Under the pieces are notes generated by a model that was not told the origin of the DNA, did no database searches, and worked only from the letters and a program-made list of their open reading frames with translations. The position numbers and the translations under genes are program-made. Positions 21,795 through 28,538 of a stretch of 28,538 nucleotides of DNA are shown here, piece after piece; the stretch's first letter is position 1, and each line of letters starts with the position of its first letter. Origin of the DNA: JAWLCG01 sp041687295. GTDB taxonomy: Bacteria; Planctomycetota; Phycisphaerae; SM23-33; FEN-1343. The DNA lies in NCBI GenBank assembly GCA_041687295.1, contig JAWLCG010000017.1:1-28538 (forward strand), given 5' to 3'.

Positions 21795-23810
21795 CTACTG
21801 CAGCGGCGCGAGGCGGTTGAGGTCCAGGCCGGCCGGGCGGATGCTCAGCGGGTCGGGCGCGCGGAGGCTCAGCCGGCCCGGCTCGAACCAGTAGAGGATG
21901 CGGCCGAACTGCTGGCGGACGTAGTCGGCCCGGTTGGGCGGCGGCTGGTCGAGCGCGGCCCGGCGGGCGTCGTAGTCCTGCCAGAACGCCCGGGCGCCGG
22001 CGAGGTGGATCTGTCGGCCCCGCGCGGCGGCGACGGCCAGGCGGGCGAACTGGTCCTGCAGGTCGTCCCACAGGCCCGGCTGCTGCAGGGCGACGCTGTA
22101 CCGCTCGACCTGCCCGGGGCCGCCCCAGTCGTCCATCGCCTGGTGAAGGCGTTCCATCGCTCGCGTCGCGTCCCGGCGGGCGCTGGCCGGCTCGCGGACG
22201 TCCATCGCCAGCGCCGACACCGCGTCGCCCAGCCGACGAAGTTGATCCAGCGTCTGCGCGTCATAAGAGTTTGCGCCGCCCTGGCCGGCCTCGGGCGCCG
22301 GCTCGGCCAGCGGGGCGAAGGGGTCCGGCAGATCGTCCTCGCTGCCCGCTTCGCCGTCGGGGCCCGCCGGGCCGTGGTTGAGGTAGGCAAAGAACCGCTC
22401 CAGGCCGATCGGATGGCCCTGGCGGGCGCGGACGCCGATGAGGACCAGCTCTCGGCCTACGGTCTCGATCTCGTTCATGGGCGCCCGGCGGAAGGCGTCG
22501 AGGTACCACTCCAGGGCCTCGCCGCCCCGGCCCGCGTAGACGCACGCCAGGCCGCGGTAGCGCGACGCCGACGCCCGGTCGCCCCGGCGGGCATGCTCGG
22601 CGGCGAAGGCCTGCTCCCGGGCCGGATACTGGGGACGCGCCAGCTCGGCCAGCGGGTCGGTGCGGTCGTCGTCGGTGCCGCCCTCGCCGTCCTCGCCGGC
22701 CGGGCCGTGCCGCTGGAAGAGAATGTACCCGTTCGCCCGGGCCAGGTGGCCGTCGAGCCGGCGGAGGATGTCGGCCACCAGGCGGACGCGGTCGGTGAAC
22801 TCCCCGCCATTGTCGGCCGCGTCCACGCACAGCCGCGCGTCGCCCAGGGCCCCGGCCAGGTCGCCCTGGGCCAGACGGACGGCGACGATCTCGCGCTGGG
22901 CGCTTTTCCAGCCATCGACCTCGCCGGGATAGTCGAGGAACACCCGCTCCAGGGCCTCCAGGGCCTCCTCGTGCCGCCCGGCCGCGCGCAGCGCCCGGCC
23001 CGCGTAGAGGGCGTACTCCTGCGCCTGCCGGGCGTTCGACTGGGCCGACTCCAGCCGGCAGTAGTGGGCCAGGGCATCGCCGGCCCGGTCGCTGCGGACC
23101 AGGGCGTCGCCGTAGCGGATCGCCAGGTCGCGCTGCTCGTGGCCCGGCACGTGGGCCCAGAGCGGCTCGGCCAGCAGCGGCCCGATGGCCTCGATCGCCC
23201 GCGCGTCGTCCCGCAGGTCGCCCGCCGACCAGGCCATCAGCTTGCGCGCCCAGGCCCGCTCGCCGTCGCCCGACAGGTCGGCCAGGGCGTCGTGGGCCTG
23301 CTGCCAGGCCTCCTCGTCGCGGTCGAGCCGGCGCAGGCAGTCAGCCAAGCGAACCCGCGCCGACGCGACGGCCGACGGATCGCCGGCCAGGGCCTCGATG
23401 GCCGCCTCGGCCGAGTCCACGCCGGCCTCACGCTTGTTCCAGTTCCGCAGCGCGTCGATCTCGCCCAGCCAGCCGGCCCGCTGGGCGGCCGCGTCGGCGG
23501 GCAGGGCCTCCCGCAGCCCCCGCGCGAGCGTGACGGCCTCGTCCCATTGACGATGGTACATACGGGCCTGGACCATCAGCGTGCCCGCTCGGCGGCGCTG
23601 CTCGACGGCCGGCGTCCCGTCGTCCCGCAGGGCCTGCAGGGCCGAGAGCGTTCCGTCCAGCTGACCCCGGTCGCGGTAGAGGTTCTCCAGTTCATCCAGC
23701 CGCTGCTCGGTCGTCAGCACCGGGGCGTCCTGAGCGAGCGCGTGCCCCGCCAGCCAGAGCCCTGTCAGCAGAATCAAGGCCGTCATCCGTGTCCATCTTC
23801 GCGTATGCAT
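21795..23810 (-). CDS. Exported tetratricopeptide-like repeat protein
   Basis: Predicted 671 aa from ATG 23810 (ATG 23786 is an alternative). A signal peptide with hydrophobic core MTALILLTGLWLAGHALA ends near residue 26. Residues about 30-470 are paired amphipathic helices with TPR-like spacing (WDEAVTLARGLREALP, HEEALEALERVFLDYP, GDLAGALGDARLCVDAA, GGEALEWYLDAFRRAP). Two near-identical acidic Gly/Asp loops occur at about 366-388 and 477-499 (GPAGEDGEGGTDDD and GPAGPDGEAGSEDD, each followed by DP), similar to calcium-binding thrombospondin-type-3 loops. It is probably periplasmic and holds protein partners. No enzyme motif is seen. Upstream lie the repeats and assembly gap, downstream a hairpin and then the glycosidase. 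Confidence 0.78.
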   Translation of the reverse strand: MHTRRWTRMTALILLTGLWLAGHALAQDAPVLTTEQRLDELENLYRDRGQLDGTLSALQALRDDGTPAVEQRRRAGTLMVQARMYHRQWDEAVTLARGLREALPADAAAQRAGWLGEIDALRNWNKREAGVDSAEAAIEALAGDPSAVASARVRLADCLRRLDRDEEAWQQAHDALADLSGDGERAWARKLMAWSAGDLRDDARAIEAIGPLLAEPLWAHVPGHEQRDLAIRYGDALVRSDRAGDALAHYCRLESAQSNARQAQEYALYAGRALRAAGRHEEALEALERVFLDYPGEVDGWKSAQREIVAVRLAQGDLAGALGDARLCVDAADNGGEFTDRVRLVADILRRLDGHLARANGYILFQRHGPAGEDGEGGTDDDRTDPLAELARPQYPAREQAFAAEHARRGDRASASRYRGLACVYAGRGGEALEWYLDAFRRAPMNEIETVGRELVLIGVRARQGHPIGLERFFAYLNHGPAGPDGEAGSEDDLPDPFAPLAEPAPEAGQGGANSYDAQTLDQLRRLGDAVSALAMDVREPASARRDATRAMERLHQAMDDWGGPGQVERYSVALQQPGLWDDLQDQFARLAVAAARGRQIHLAGARAFWQDYDARRAALDQPPPNRADYVRQQFGRILYWFEPGRLSLRAPDPLSIRPAGLDLNRLAPLQ

Positions 23811-23930
23811 CGGTGAGACTTTCCTGTTGACAACGGAAGCGTGCAAACAGACAAACCCTTATGACGGGAGCCATAACCGCTGGTCCGCCGTCGCGGGGGG
23901 GGGGGGCCGCCCCACACCACCCCCGGGCGG

Positions 23931-23940
23931 NNNNNNNNNN
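23931..23940. other. Assembly gap (10 N)
   Basis: Ten N bases joining two contigs next to a G-run and GC-rich palindromes that commonly break assemblies. The true length is unknown, and adjacency of left and right parts depends on scaffolding. Confidence 0.98.
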
Positions 23941-23949
23941 CCTACAAGA

Positions 23950-23967
23950 CCCCGGGCATGCCCGGGG
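23950..23967. repeat. 18-bp perfect palindrome
   Basis: CCCCGGGCATGCCCGGGG is fully self-complementary. A related but imperfect sequence (GGCCCCGGCAGGCCCGGGGG) is at 28472-28491, so this is probably one member of a dispersed palindromic family. Confidence 0.55.
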
Positions 23968-24005
23968 CTATATGAAGACACCCAGAGAAGCTCTGTGGGT
24001 CCTCT

Positions 24006-24032
24006 CTCTGTGTCCTCTGTGTCCTCTGTGGC
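24006..24032 (-). repeat. Three 9-bp tandem units
   Basis: CTCTGTGTC, CTCTGTGTC, CTCTGTGGC in a row. On the minus strand this reads as CACAGAGGACACAGAGG-type sequence, a motif I remember from intergenic repeats of several phyla (unchecked); translated it gives TEDTEDTE-like tails. Confidence 0.6.
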
Positions 24033-24055
24033 CGTCGCTTCTTCGCCTTTGGGGA

Positions 24056-26146
24056 CTACGGTTCGCCGGCGAGGTCGCGGGCGAGGCTCTCGGCGTCGGG
24101 GTAGAGGCGAATGTCGTCGATCCAGTATCGCGCCGGCTCGCCGCCGGGGCCGCTGAAGACCACCCAGCCCAGCCTCGCCGTCTGGAAGTCGGGCGCGCCC
24201 GCCAGCAGCTCGGCCAAGGGCACGACGACGCGGCGGTACTCGGCCGGCAGCGTAGTAAGTCCTACCGCGGCCAGGTCCAGCCCGGCCGTGGTCGTGGGGG
24301 GCACGTAGGCCGGGTTGTCGCGGAGGTGCACGCGCAGCGGCGGCGCGTCGGGCCGGTCCGCACGGAGGCGAAAGCTCATCGCGTGCCAGCCGGTGACGTT
24401 GACGCTCCGCCACGCGTTGCCGAACGGCAGGGCCCAGCCCGTCGTCGGCGCGTCGATCCGCAGGCAGCGGCGGCTCTGGAAGCCGCCCTCCTCCTCGATG
24501 GCCGACCCGACTGCCCCCACGGCGTCGCGGACGCGGCGATCGCCCTCCTCCTCGTTCCAGAAGATCACCGCCCCGGGCCGATCCCGCAGGGCCAGCACGG
24601 CCACCTGCCCGGCGAGGCGCCCCTCGGCGTCCATGGCCGAGACGGTAAGACCTACCGCTCCGGGCCAGGGGCCGCGCCAGTCGCCGTTGATGCTCTCGAT
24701 GCGGCGCGGGTCGACGGTGAACCGCGTCGCCCACAGGCCGTCGCCGGCGGCGCCGTCGTCGTGTTGGCCGTCGTCGAGCAGCGGCGTGCGGGCGGACAGG
24801 CCCAGCCGGCTCAGGTCGACTGTGACCACGGCCGGCGAGCCGGCGACCTCGGCGCGGACGGTGAGTTCGACCGGCTGCCACGCGCGGTCGCGGCGGTCGA
24901 AGGCCGCCAGCAACGCCGGCGCGTGCGGGGCCAGCCGGGCCGTGCCGCTCAGGGCGGGCAGGCGGCGGTGGATCTCGCTGCCGGCGTCGGCATAGCTGGC
25001 CTGGGCCAGGGCGAACTCCGCCGGCTCGACGCGGGCGTGCCGTACCGCCAGCGGGCCGGCGGCGGCGACGGTGCCGCGGTAGAGCTCGCCATTGGCCAGC
25101 AGCCACAGGACGGTGCCGTTGGCGTTGGCCCGCAGGCGGGCGCCCTCGCGGATGAACGGCCCGGTCGGCAGGCCCGCCGCCTGGGCGGTCGCCTCGGTCG
25201 GCTCGTCGGACCAACTCACCAGCCCCAGCCGCCGGGCGTCGTAGGCCAGCACCCGCACCGCGTCGGCCGTCGGACCCCACGTCAGGGTCAGGCTGTCGAG
25301 CGACGCGGCCCCGGCCGGCGAGACGGCCTCGACCAGCCCGCCGTTGTGCGAGATGCGGTAGGCGCCCGCGTCGGGCGAGCTGAACCACGCGACCTCGCCG
25401 GTGAGGTCCATCGCGGCGTCGGTCACCAGCACGTCGTGGGCCAGCTCGTTCCAATACCGACCGGGGGCCTGGCTGTAGTAGAGGCCCTGGACGTACGGGT
25501 TGTCGGCGGCGGCACCGGCCATGTGCACGGCCGGGCTGCCCAGCCGGCCCGGTAAGAGCTTGTGAACGTGGTAGCCCTCGCTGATGACGTGCCAGCTTTG
25601 CCCGCCGTCGACGCTTCGACTGATGCCGGCGGCTGCGTCGCCGTGCCAGGCCAGCAGCGTGCGGCCCGTCAGGTCCGACGGGTCCAGCGCGACGCCCGCG
25701 ACCGCGTCGTCGGCCAGGCCGGTCTCGGTCGAGCCGATCCGGGCGAAGGTCTTCCCGCCGTCGTCACTGCGCCACAGGCCGCGGGCGGCGGTGGCGGCGT
25801 AGAGGGTCTGATCGCTGTCCAGCGGCCAAGCGACGTGCGTAACGCGTCCCAGCGGGACCGCCGCCGACAGCGCCTGCCAGCTCTGCCCGGCGTCGTCGGT
25901 CCGCAGCAGGGCGGACTCGGTCGCCAGCACGGCCACGTCGGGCCTTACCGGGTGGGGCCAGATGCCCGCCGCCGCCGTCACGCCCGCGGTTCGCTGCCAC
26001 GCCAGGGCCGGCGAACCGTAGTCGCCCGCGTGTCTCGGCAGGTCCCGGCCGGAGACGGCGACGGTCTCGAACGGCACCACCGCCTGGCCGGCCGCCAGGG
26101 CCGAAATCAGCAGGAGGGACGCCAGAATGTGCATCGCGTATCGCAT
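24056..26146 (-). CDS. Exported Asp-box beta-propeller protein with carbohydrate-binding-like C-terminal domain
   Basis: Predicted 696 aa from ATG 26146 (ATG 26134 also fits); neither has a clear ribosome site. A signal peptide (ILASLLLISALAAGQA) ends near residue 21. Three Asp boxes of the BNR/sialidase/sortilin type are at 83-90 (TDDAGQSW), 127-134 (SDDGGKTF) and 178-185 (SVDGGQSW), marking a beta-propeller of about residues 40-350. A middle beta-sandwich region follows (about 385-535). The C-terminal 150 residues resemble galactose-binding-like CBM domains: FQSRRCLRIDA, WHAMSFRLRAD, EYRRVVVPLAELL and a final YWIDDIRLYPD. The sialidase catalytic residues are not recognisable, so binding is more likely than hydrolysis. 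Just 248 bp of repeats separate it from the caspase-like gene. Confidence 0.8.
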   Translation of the reverse strand: MRYAMHILASLLLISALAAGQAVVPFETVAVSGRDLPRHAGDYGSPALAWQRTAGVTAAAGIWPHPVRPDVAVLATESALLRTDDAGQSWQALSAAVPLGRVTHVAWPLDSDQTLYAATAARGLWRSDDGGKTFARIGSTETGLADDAVAGVALDPSDLTGRTLLAWHGDAAAGISRSVDGGQSWHVISEGYHVHKLLPGRLGSPAVHMAGAAADNPYVQGLYYSQAPGRYWNELAHDVLVTDAAMDLTGEVAWFSSPDAGAYRISHNGGLVEAVSPAGAASLDSLTLTWGPTADAVRVLAYDARRLGLVSWSDEPTEATAQAAGLPTGPFIREGARLRANANGTVLWLLANGELYRGTVAAAGPLAVRHARVEPAEFALAQASYADAGSEIHRRLPALSGTARLAPHAPALLAAFDRRDRAWQPVELTVRAEVAGSPAVVTVDLSRLGLSARTPLLDDGQHDDGAAGDGLWATRFTVDPRRIESINGDWRGPWPGAVGLTVSAMDAEGRLAGQVAVLALRDRPGAVIFWNEEEGDRRVRDAVGAVGSAIEEEGGFQSRRCLRIDAPTTGWALPFGNAWRSVNVTGWHAMSFRLRADRPDAPPLRVHLRDNPAYVPPTTTAGLDLAAVGLTTLPAEYRRVVVPLAELLAGAPDFQTARLGWVVFSGPGGEPARYWIDDIRLYPDAESLARDLAGEP

Positions 26147-26206
26147 CGGGTTCGTTGCTATGGGGGTTCTTGGCCGCCGGAACTCTCTCCACGGCGCGGG
26201 TGCTGC

Positions 26207-26319
26207 GGCTACGGAGTTTGTAGCCACGTCCTTCCAGCCAGCCAAAGCGGCGTCGTTGCCGCCGCACTCCATACTGCTCGGGTGGAGTGGCCACGGTGTT
26301 TGTAGGCACGTCTTTCCAG
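26207..26319. repeat. Two 29-bp direct repeats around a palindromic element
   Basis: Bases 26209-26237 and 26291-26319 match at 25 of 29 positions, 82 bp apart. The first copy includes a perfect hairpin GGCTAC-ggagttt-GTAGCC (26207-26225). Between them lies the 34-bp palindromic repeat at 26241-26274. Confidence 0.65.
26241..26274. repeat. 34-bp palindromic interspersed repeat, copy 2
   Basis: Same flanks and length as 573-606: GCCAAAGCGGCG, a different 7-base loop (26253-26259), then CGCCGCACTCCATAC. The stem is GCGGCG/CGCCGC. Confidence 0.65.
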
Positions 26320-26340
26320 TGTCAACGGTGCCGCCGAGCT

Positions 26341-26368
26341 GCCGGGCCTCGCTGCGCTCGACCCGGCC
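26341..26368 (+). repeat. 28-bp palindromic interspersed repeat, copy A
   Basis: Begins GCCGGGCCTCGCTGCGC and ends GACCCGGCC; the outer arms pair with each other. It matches the reverse complement of 28430-28457 at 26 of 28 positions. Next to it is a perfect 12-bp palindrome ATGCCGCGGCAT at 26376-26387, seven bases after the stop codon of the minus-strand gene, so the pair may end that transcript. Confidence 0.65.
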
Positions 26369-26394
26369 TACGGGCATGCCGCGGCATACGGGTG

Positions 26395-27477
26395 TCACTT
26401 TGCCGGCAGGGGCTGGGCCTGGCCGAGGACGATTCGGCCGGCGAGCCAGCCGGGGTCGCCGGGGCGCTGGCCGGTCAGCGGGGCGTAGCCCAGCGGCTCG
26501 CCGGGCGGGCGCAGGGCCGAGACGAAGACCTCGCGCTGCCCGCCGTCCTCCAGCACGGGCAGCTCGGCCAGGACGCGTCGGCCCATCCACTCGGGCGAGA
26601 CCTGCCCGTCGGCGGGGCGCAGTTCCACCTCCGCGTCGGGGCCCGAGGCGTCGCTGGCCGGGTCGAGCGGCCGGCTGCCGGGCCCGCCGCCGCCGTAGAG
26701 CGTGCGGAAGACCTCGATGGCCTCGGCCCCGTCGAGCCGCCAGCGGCCATTGGGACTTTGGCGGATCCGCGTGACCCACTGGGCCGTGCGGAAGGCGGCC
26801 TCATTGTACGCCTCCAGCAGCGTGACGGTGGAGTCGGCGGCCTGCCCGTGACCGTCGGCGCGGGCGGTTTCCAGGGCACGCAGGAAGAACTCGGGGTAGA
26901 CCGGCTCGACGGTGCCGCCGGGCCCGGCCGGTGCGATCACGACGCGTCCGGCGGCCGACAGGGCGGGCAGGAAGTCGCCGCCGGCGCCGTGGAAGCTCAG
27001 CACCACCTGGAGGCCCGCGCGGCAGGGGGCCAGCGCCTCGGCGAGCCGATCGGCCGACAGGTCGGGCCCGGCCAGCACCAGGCCGGCCTGGCGGTCGTCG
27101 GCCCAGCCATGGCCCAGCAGCACCAGCACCACCTGGTCGGCGGGCTGGGCCTGACGGGCCAGGGCGCCCACCGCTGACAGCACGGTCTCGGCCGAGGCCG
27201 GGCCCGTCACCCACGCCTCGCCCGCCCGCGCGTCGTCGCCGCTGAGCACCGTGACGTCCTCGGCCCGGGCGCCGCCGGCGATGAGCACCGCGCCGAACCG
27301 TTGGGCCCAGTCGGCGTAGCGGCGTGCGTGCACCGGCGTGCCGGGCAGGCCCGTGACGATCAGCGCGCGGCACCGGCCGGCGGGGGCGGTGGCGGGCTCG
27401 TCGGCGCGGGCGGCGGTTGCGGGAAGCGCCAGCGCCACCAGTAGAAGAAGACAGACACCGAGGGGGCGTCGCGTCAC
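26395..27477 (-). CDS. Exported caspase/legumain-fold protein without the catalytic Cys
   Basis: Predicted 360 aa from GTG 27477, which precedes a signal peptide (RPLGVCLLLLVALALPATAARA) and has GGGAG nine bases upstream. ATG 27591, three bases after the previous stop, would add 38 Pro/Arg-rich residues and has no ribosome site. Residues about 36-230 follow the C13/C14 peptidase fold: CRALIVTGLPG, an EDVTVLSGDDA strand, ADQVVLVLLGHG with the His-Gly dyad at 123-124, and VVLSFHGAGGDF where family members have DxCxSG. The nucleophilic Cys is Phe162 here, so peptidase activity is unlikely. The C-terminal 100 residues are unrecognised. It follows the DUF4159 gene in a probable operon, a pairing plausible for Planctomycetota envelope clusters. 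Confidence 0.75.
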   Translation of the reverse strand: MTRRPLGVCLLLLVALALPATAARADEPATAPAGRCRALIVTGLPGTPVHARRYADWAQRFGAVLIAGGARAEDVTVLSGDDARAGEAWVTGPASAETVLSAVGALARQAQPADQVVLVLLGHGWADDRQAGLVLAGPDLSADRLAEALAPCRAGLQVVLSFHGAGGDFLPALSAAGRVVIAPAGPGGTVEPVYPEFFLRALETARADGHGQAADSTVTLLEAYNEAAFRTAQWVTRIRQSPNGRWRLDGAEAIEVFRTLYGGGGPGSRPLDPASDASGPDAEVELRPADGQVSPEWMGRRVLAELPVLEDGGQREVFVSALRPPGEPLGYAPLTGQRPGDPGWLAGRIVLGQAQPLPAK

Positions 27478-27499
27478 GGCCGAGCGCTCCCTGCGCGAT

Positions 27500-27523
27500 G
27501 CCCACGGAAGGCATTTCGTGGGC
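27500..27523 (-). promoter_or_regulatory. Hairpin before the caspase-like GTG start
   Basis: GCCCACG (27500-27506) and CGTGGGC (27517-27523) form a perfect 7-bp stem with a 10-base loop, 23 bases upstream of GTG 27477. If translation starts there, the hairpin lies in the intercistronic leader and may tune expression; if it starts at ATG 27591 the hairpin is inside the coding region. Confidence 0.35.
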
Positions 27524-27593
27524 TTGGGTTTGGGGCGCAGCCGGTTGCCCGGGGCGGGGGGTGTCGGGTTGGCGGTGGGACGTGCGATCATAC

Positions 27594-28412
27594 TTAATGG
27601 CTCAGGAAGTAGATGATGATGTTGATGCCCATCTTGATGGCCTGGAGGTTCTTGGACTCTTCCCAGAAGCTGTTCACCCAGCCGCAGTGCAGGTCGCCAG
27701 GGGTGATGAGGGTCATGATGCGTCCGGTGCCCGGCTCGAACAGGCCGCGGGCGTTGGCGCCGGGCCAGCGGACGCCCTGCATGTGCGGCACGCCGTCGGG
27801 GAAGTCGAAGTACGCGTGCAGGATCTCGTGGTCGGTCGGGATGTCGCGCATCGGGTTGTCGGGGAAGAGCTTGTTGATGAGCTTGGCGTAGCTCTGGGCG
27901 AAGCGGTCCTCCTGGCCGTTGTAGACGCAGTCGTCGGCGTAGACGAAGCCGCCGCGCTCCAGGAACTCCCGCAGGTTGCGCTCCTCCTGCGGCTCGAGCT
28001 CGAAAAAGCCCTCGCTGGTCATGAAGACGAAGGGGTGGCGGCACATGTCGTCGAAGTCGCGCAGGCGGACGACCTTGGGCTCAGTGCTGACGTTGATGTT
28101 GGTCAGCTCGGCGAGCTTCTGGCGGAGGTTGGCGTCGCCGATGGGGTGGACGTTCCAGATGTCCGGCGTGCGGTCGTAGACGCTGAACTGCAGGCGGGGG
28201 AAGATGAATTGGCCGGTCTTGACAGCCCCGTCGGCGCGGACGGCCCGCGGGCCCAGCATCGAGCCCAGCAGCAGCCCGCCGGCCGAGGCGAGGGCGCCGC
28301 CGAGGAACTGCCGCCGGCTGAGCTGCTCGATCCGCTCGAGCCCGCCGGCGAGCTGCTCCAGCGCCCGGCCTCGCCGGGCGTCGCGGTCGCGATGGATGAT
28401 TTCAGGCTTCAT
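27594..28412 (-). CDS. DUF4159 protein with Tat signal
   Basis: Predicted 272 aa. ATG 28412 has GAGG seven bases upstream; in-frame sequence up to 28472 overlaps a repeat and is not coding. The N-terminus carries a twin-arginine motif SRRQFLGG (32-39) and a hydrophobic stretch ending in AVRA (about residue 60), so it is exported folded. The mature part is the DUF4159 family: FPRLQFSVYDRTPDIWNVHP, HPFVFMTSEGFFEL, LREFLERGGFVYADDC, and a final TPGDLHCGWVN. The fold is related to ThuA/class I amidotransferase-like domains; no enzymatic role is established. In other Planctomycetota, DUF4159 genes often sit with MoxR-ATPase, DUF58 and vWA genes; those may lie beyond the right edge. It is probably first in an operon with the caspase-like gene, whose ATG candidate is three bases away. 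Confidence 0.88.
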   Translation of the reverse strand: MKPEIIHRDRDARRGRALEQLAGGLERIEQLSRRQFLGGALASAGGLLLGSMLGPRAVRADGAVKTGQFIFPRLQFSVYDRTPDIWNVHPIGDANLRQKLAELTNINVSTEPKVVRLRDFDDMCRHPFVFMTSEGFFELEPQEERNLREFLERGGFVYADDCVYNGQEDRFAQSYAKLINKLFPDNPMRDIPTDHEILHAYFDFPDGVPHMQGVRWPGANARGLFEPGTGRIMTLITPGDLHCGWVNSFWEESKNLQAIKMGINIIIYFLSH

Positions 28413-28429
28413 GGTCTGCCTCTTCCGTC

Positions 28430-28457
28430 GGCCGGGTCGCGCGTAGCGAGGCCCGGC
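28430..28457 (-). repeat. 28-bp palindromic interspersed repeat, copy B
   Basis: Reverse complement of 26341-26368 with two mismatches. Here it lies 18 bp upstream of the DUF4159 start, so it would be part of the leader or promoter region. Confidence 0.65.
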
Positions 28458-28520
28458 GGTGTCTGTTCCCATGGCCCCGGCAGGCCCGGGGGTCTGCTCC
28501 GAAAATGGGCGGGCCCGGTA

Positions 28521-28538
28521 GGGCGGGCACCGCCCGCC
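28521..28538. repeat. GC-rich hairpin repeat at the right edge
   Basis: GGGCGG-GCA-CCGCCC, followed by GCC, is cut by the window end. It looks like another dispersed palindrome. The 126 bp from 28413 to the edge hold only repeats; no gene is seen. Confidence 0.5.

Larger units (their letters stand above)
23811..24055. other. Intergenic repeats and assembly gap
   Basis: Holds a run of 12 G at 23895-23906, ten N at 23931-23940, the perfect 18-bp palindrome CCCCGGGCATGCCCGGGG at 23950-23967, and three 9-bp tandem units at 24006-24032. TTATG..CATAA at 23859-23876 is a weak inverted repeat in the leader of the repeat-protein gene. No gene is seen. Confidence 0.7.

Noticed and set aside
24006..24032. 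Possible CRISPR array
   Set aside because: Only three 9-bp units with no spacers; a simple tandem repeat.
27478..27591. ATG 27591 as start of the caspase-like gene
   Set aside because: No ribosome site, Pro/Arg-rich extension before the signal peptide, and a hairpin inside it. GTG 27477 is preferred but the ATG remains possible.

Overview
The window is very GC-rich, uses G/C-ending codons and is densely coded. It carries 12 complete protein genes, one gene cut by the left edge, and a 10-base run of N at 23931-23940, so it is a scaffold from a draft or metagenome assembly. The gene content (DUF4159 protein with a Tat signal, GH42-like enzyme, Asp-box propeller protein, squalene-cyclase-like toroid fused to a vWA domain) and many short palindromic interspersed repeats fit a member of Planctomycetota, perhaps Phycisphaerae. 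That placement is inference; no rRNA or tRNA gene is visible.

Region 1 (1-861): the tail of an unknown gene containing an in-frame 144-bp tandem duplication, then repeat-rich DNA with hairpins. Region 2 (862-9159): an envelope or secreted-protein cluster. A minus-strand gene (toroid, vWA, C-terminal double zinc ribbon) diverges from three tightly coupled plus-strand genes: a CsgG-like lipoprotein with the same zinc ribbon, a transglutaminase-like protein lacking the catalytic Cys, and a degenerate 5'-nucleotidase-like protein. Just past the last stop codon is a relic of a third zinc-ribbon end, 29 bases of it identical to the end of the vWA gene. This cluster is the best candidate here for an undescribed system.

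Region 3 (9268-18355): genome-maintenance genes. A YhaO/SbcD-like nuclease and a YhaN/SbcC-like ATPase overlap by 4 bp on the minus strand. The ATPase has a membrane hairpin and an unusual C-terminal extension of about 220 residues. They diverge from a SNF2-family helicase followed by a SWIM zinc-finger protein with a histone-H1-like basic tail, a partnership known from many bacteria. A 21-codon ORF bridges helicase stop and SWIM start with ATGA overlaps at both ends.

Region 4 (18465-28412): six minus-strand genes, in order of transcription DUF4159 protein, caspase-like protein, Asp-box propeller with a carbohydrate-binding-like C-terminus, exported repeat protein, GH42-like glycosidase and diverged aldo/keto reductase. 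Hairpins and a candidate promoter before the GH42 gene suggest several transcripts. The assembly gap lies between the propeller and repeat-protein genes, so linkage across it is provisional. A recurring theme in the window is enzyme folds that have lost catalytic residues.
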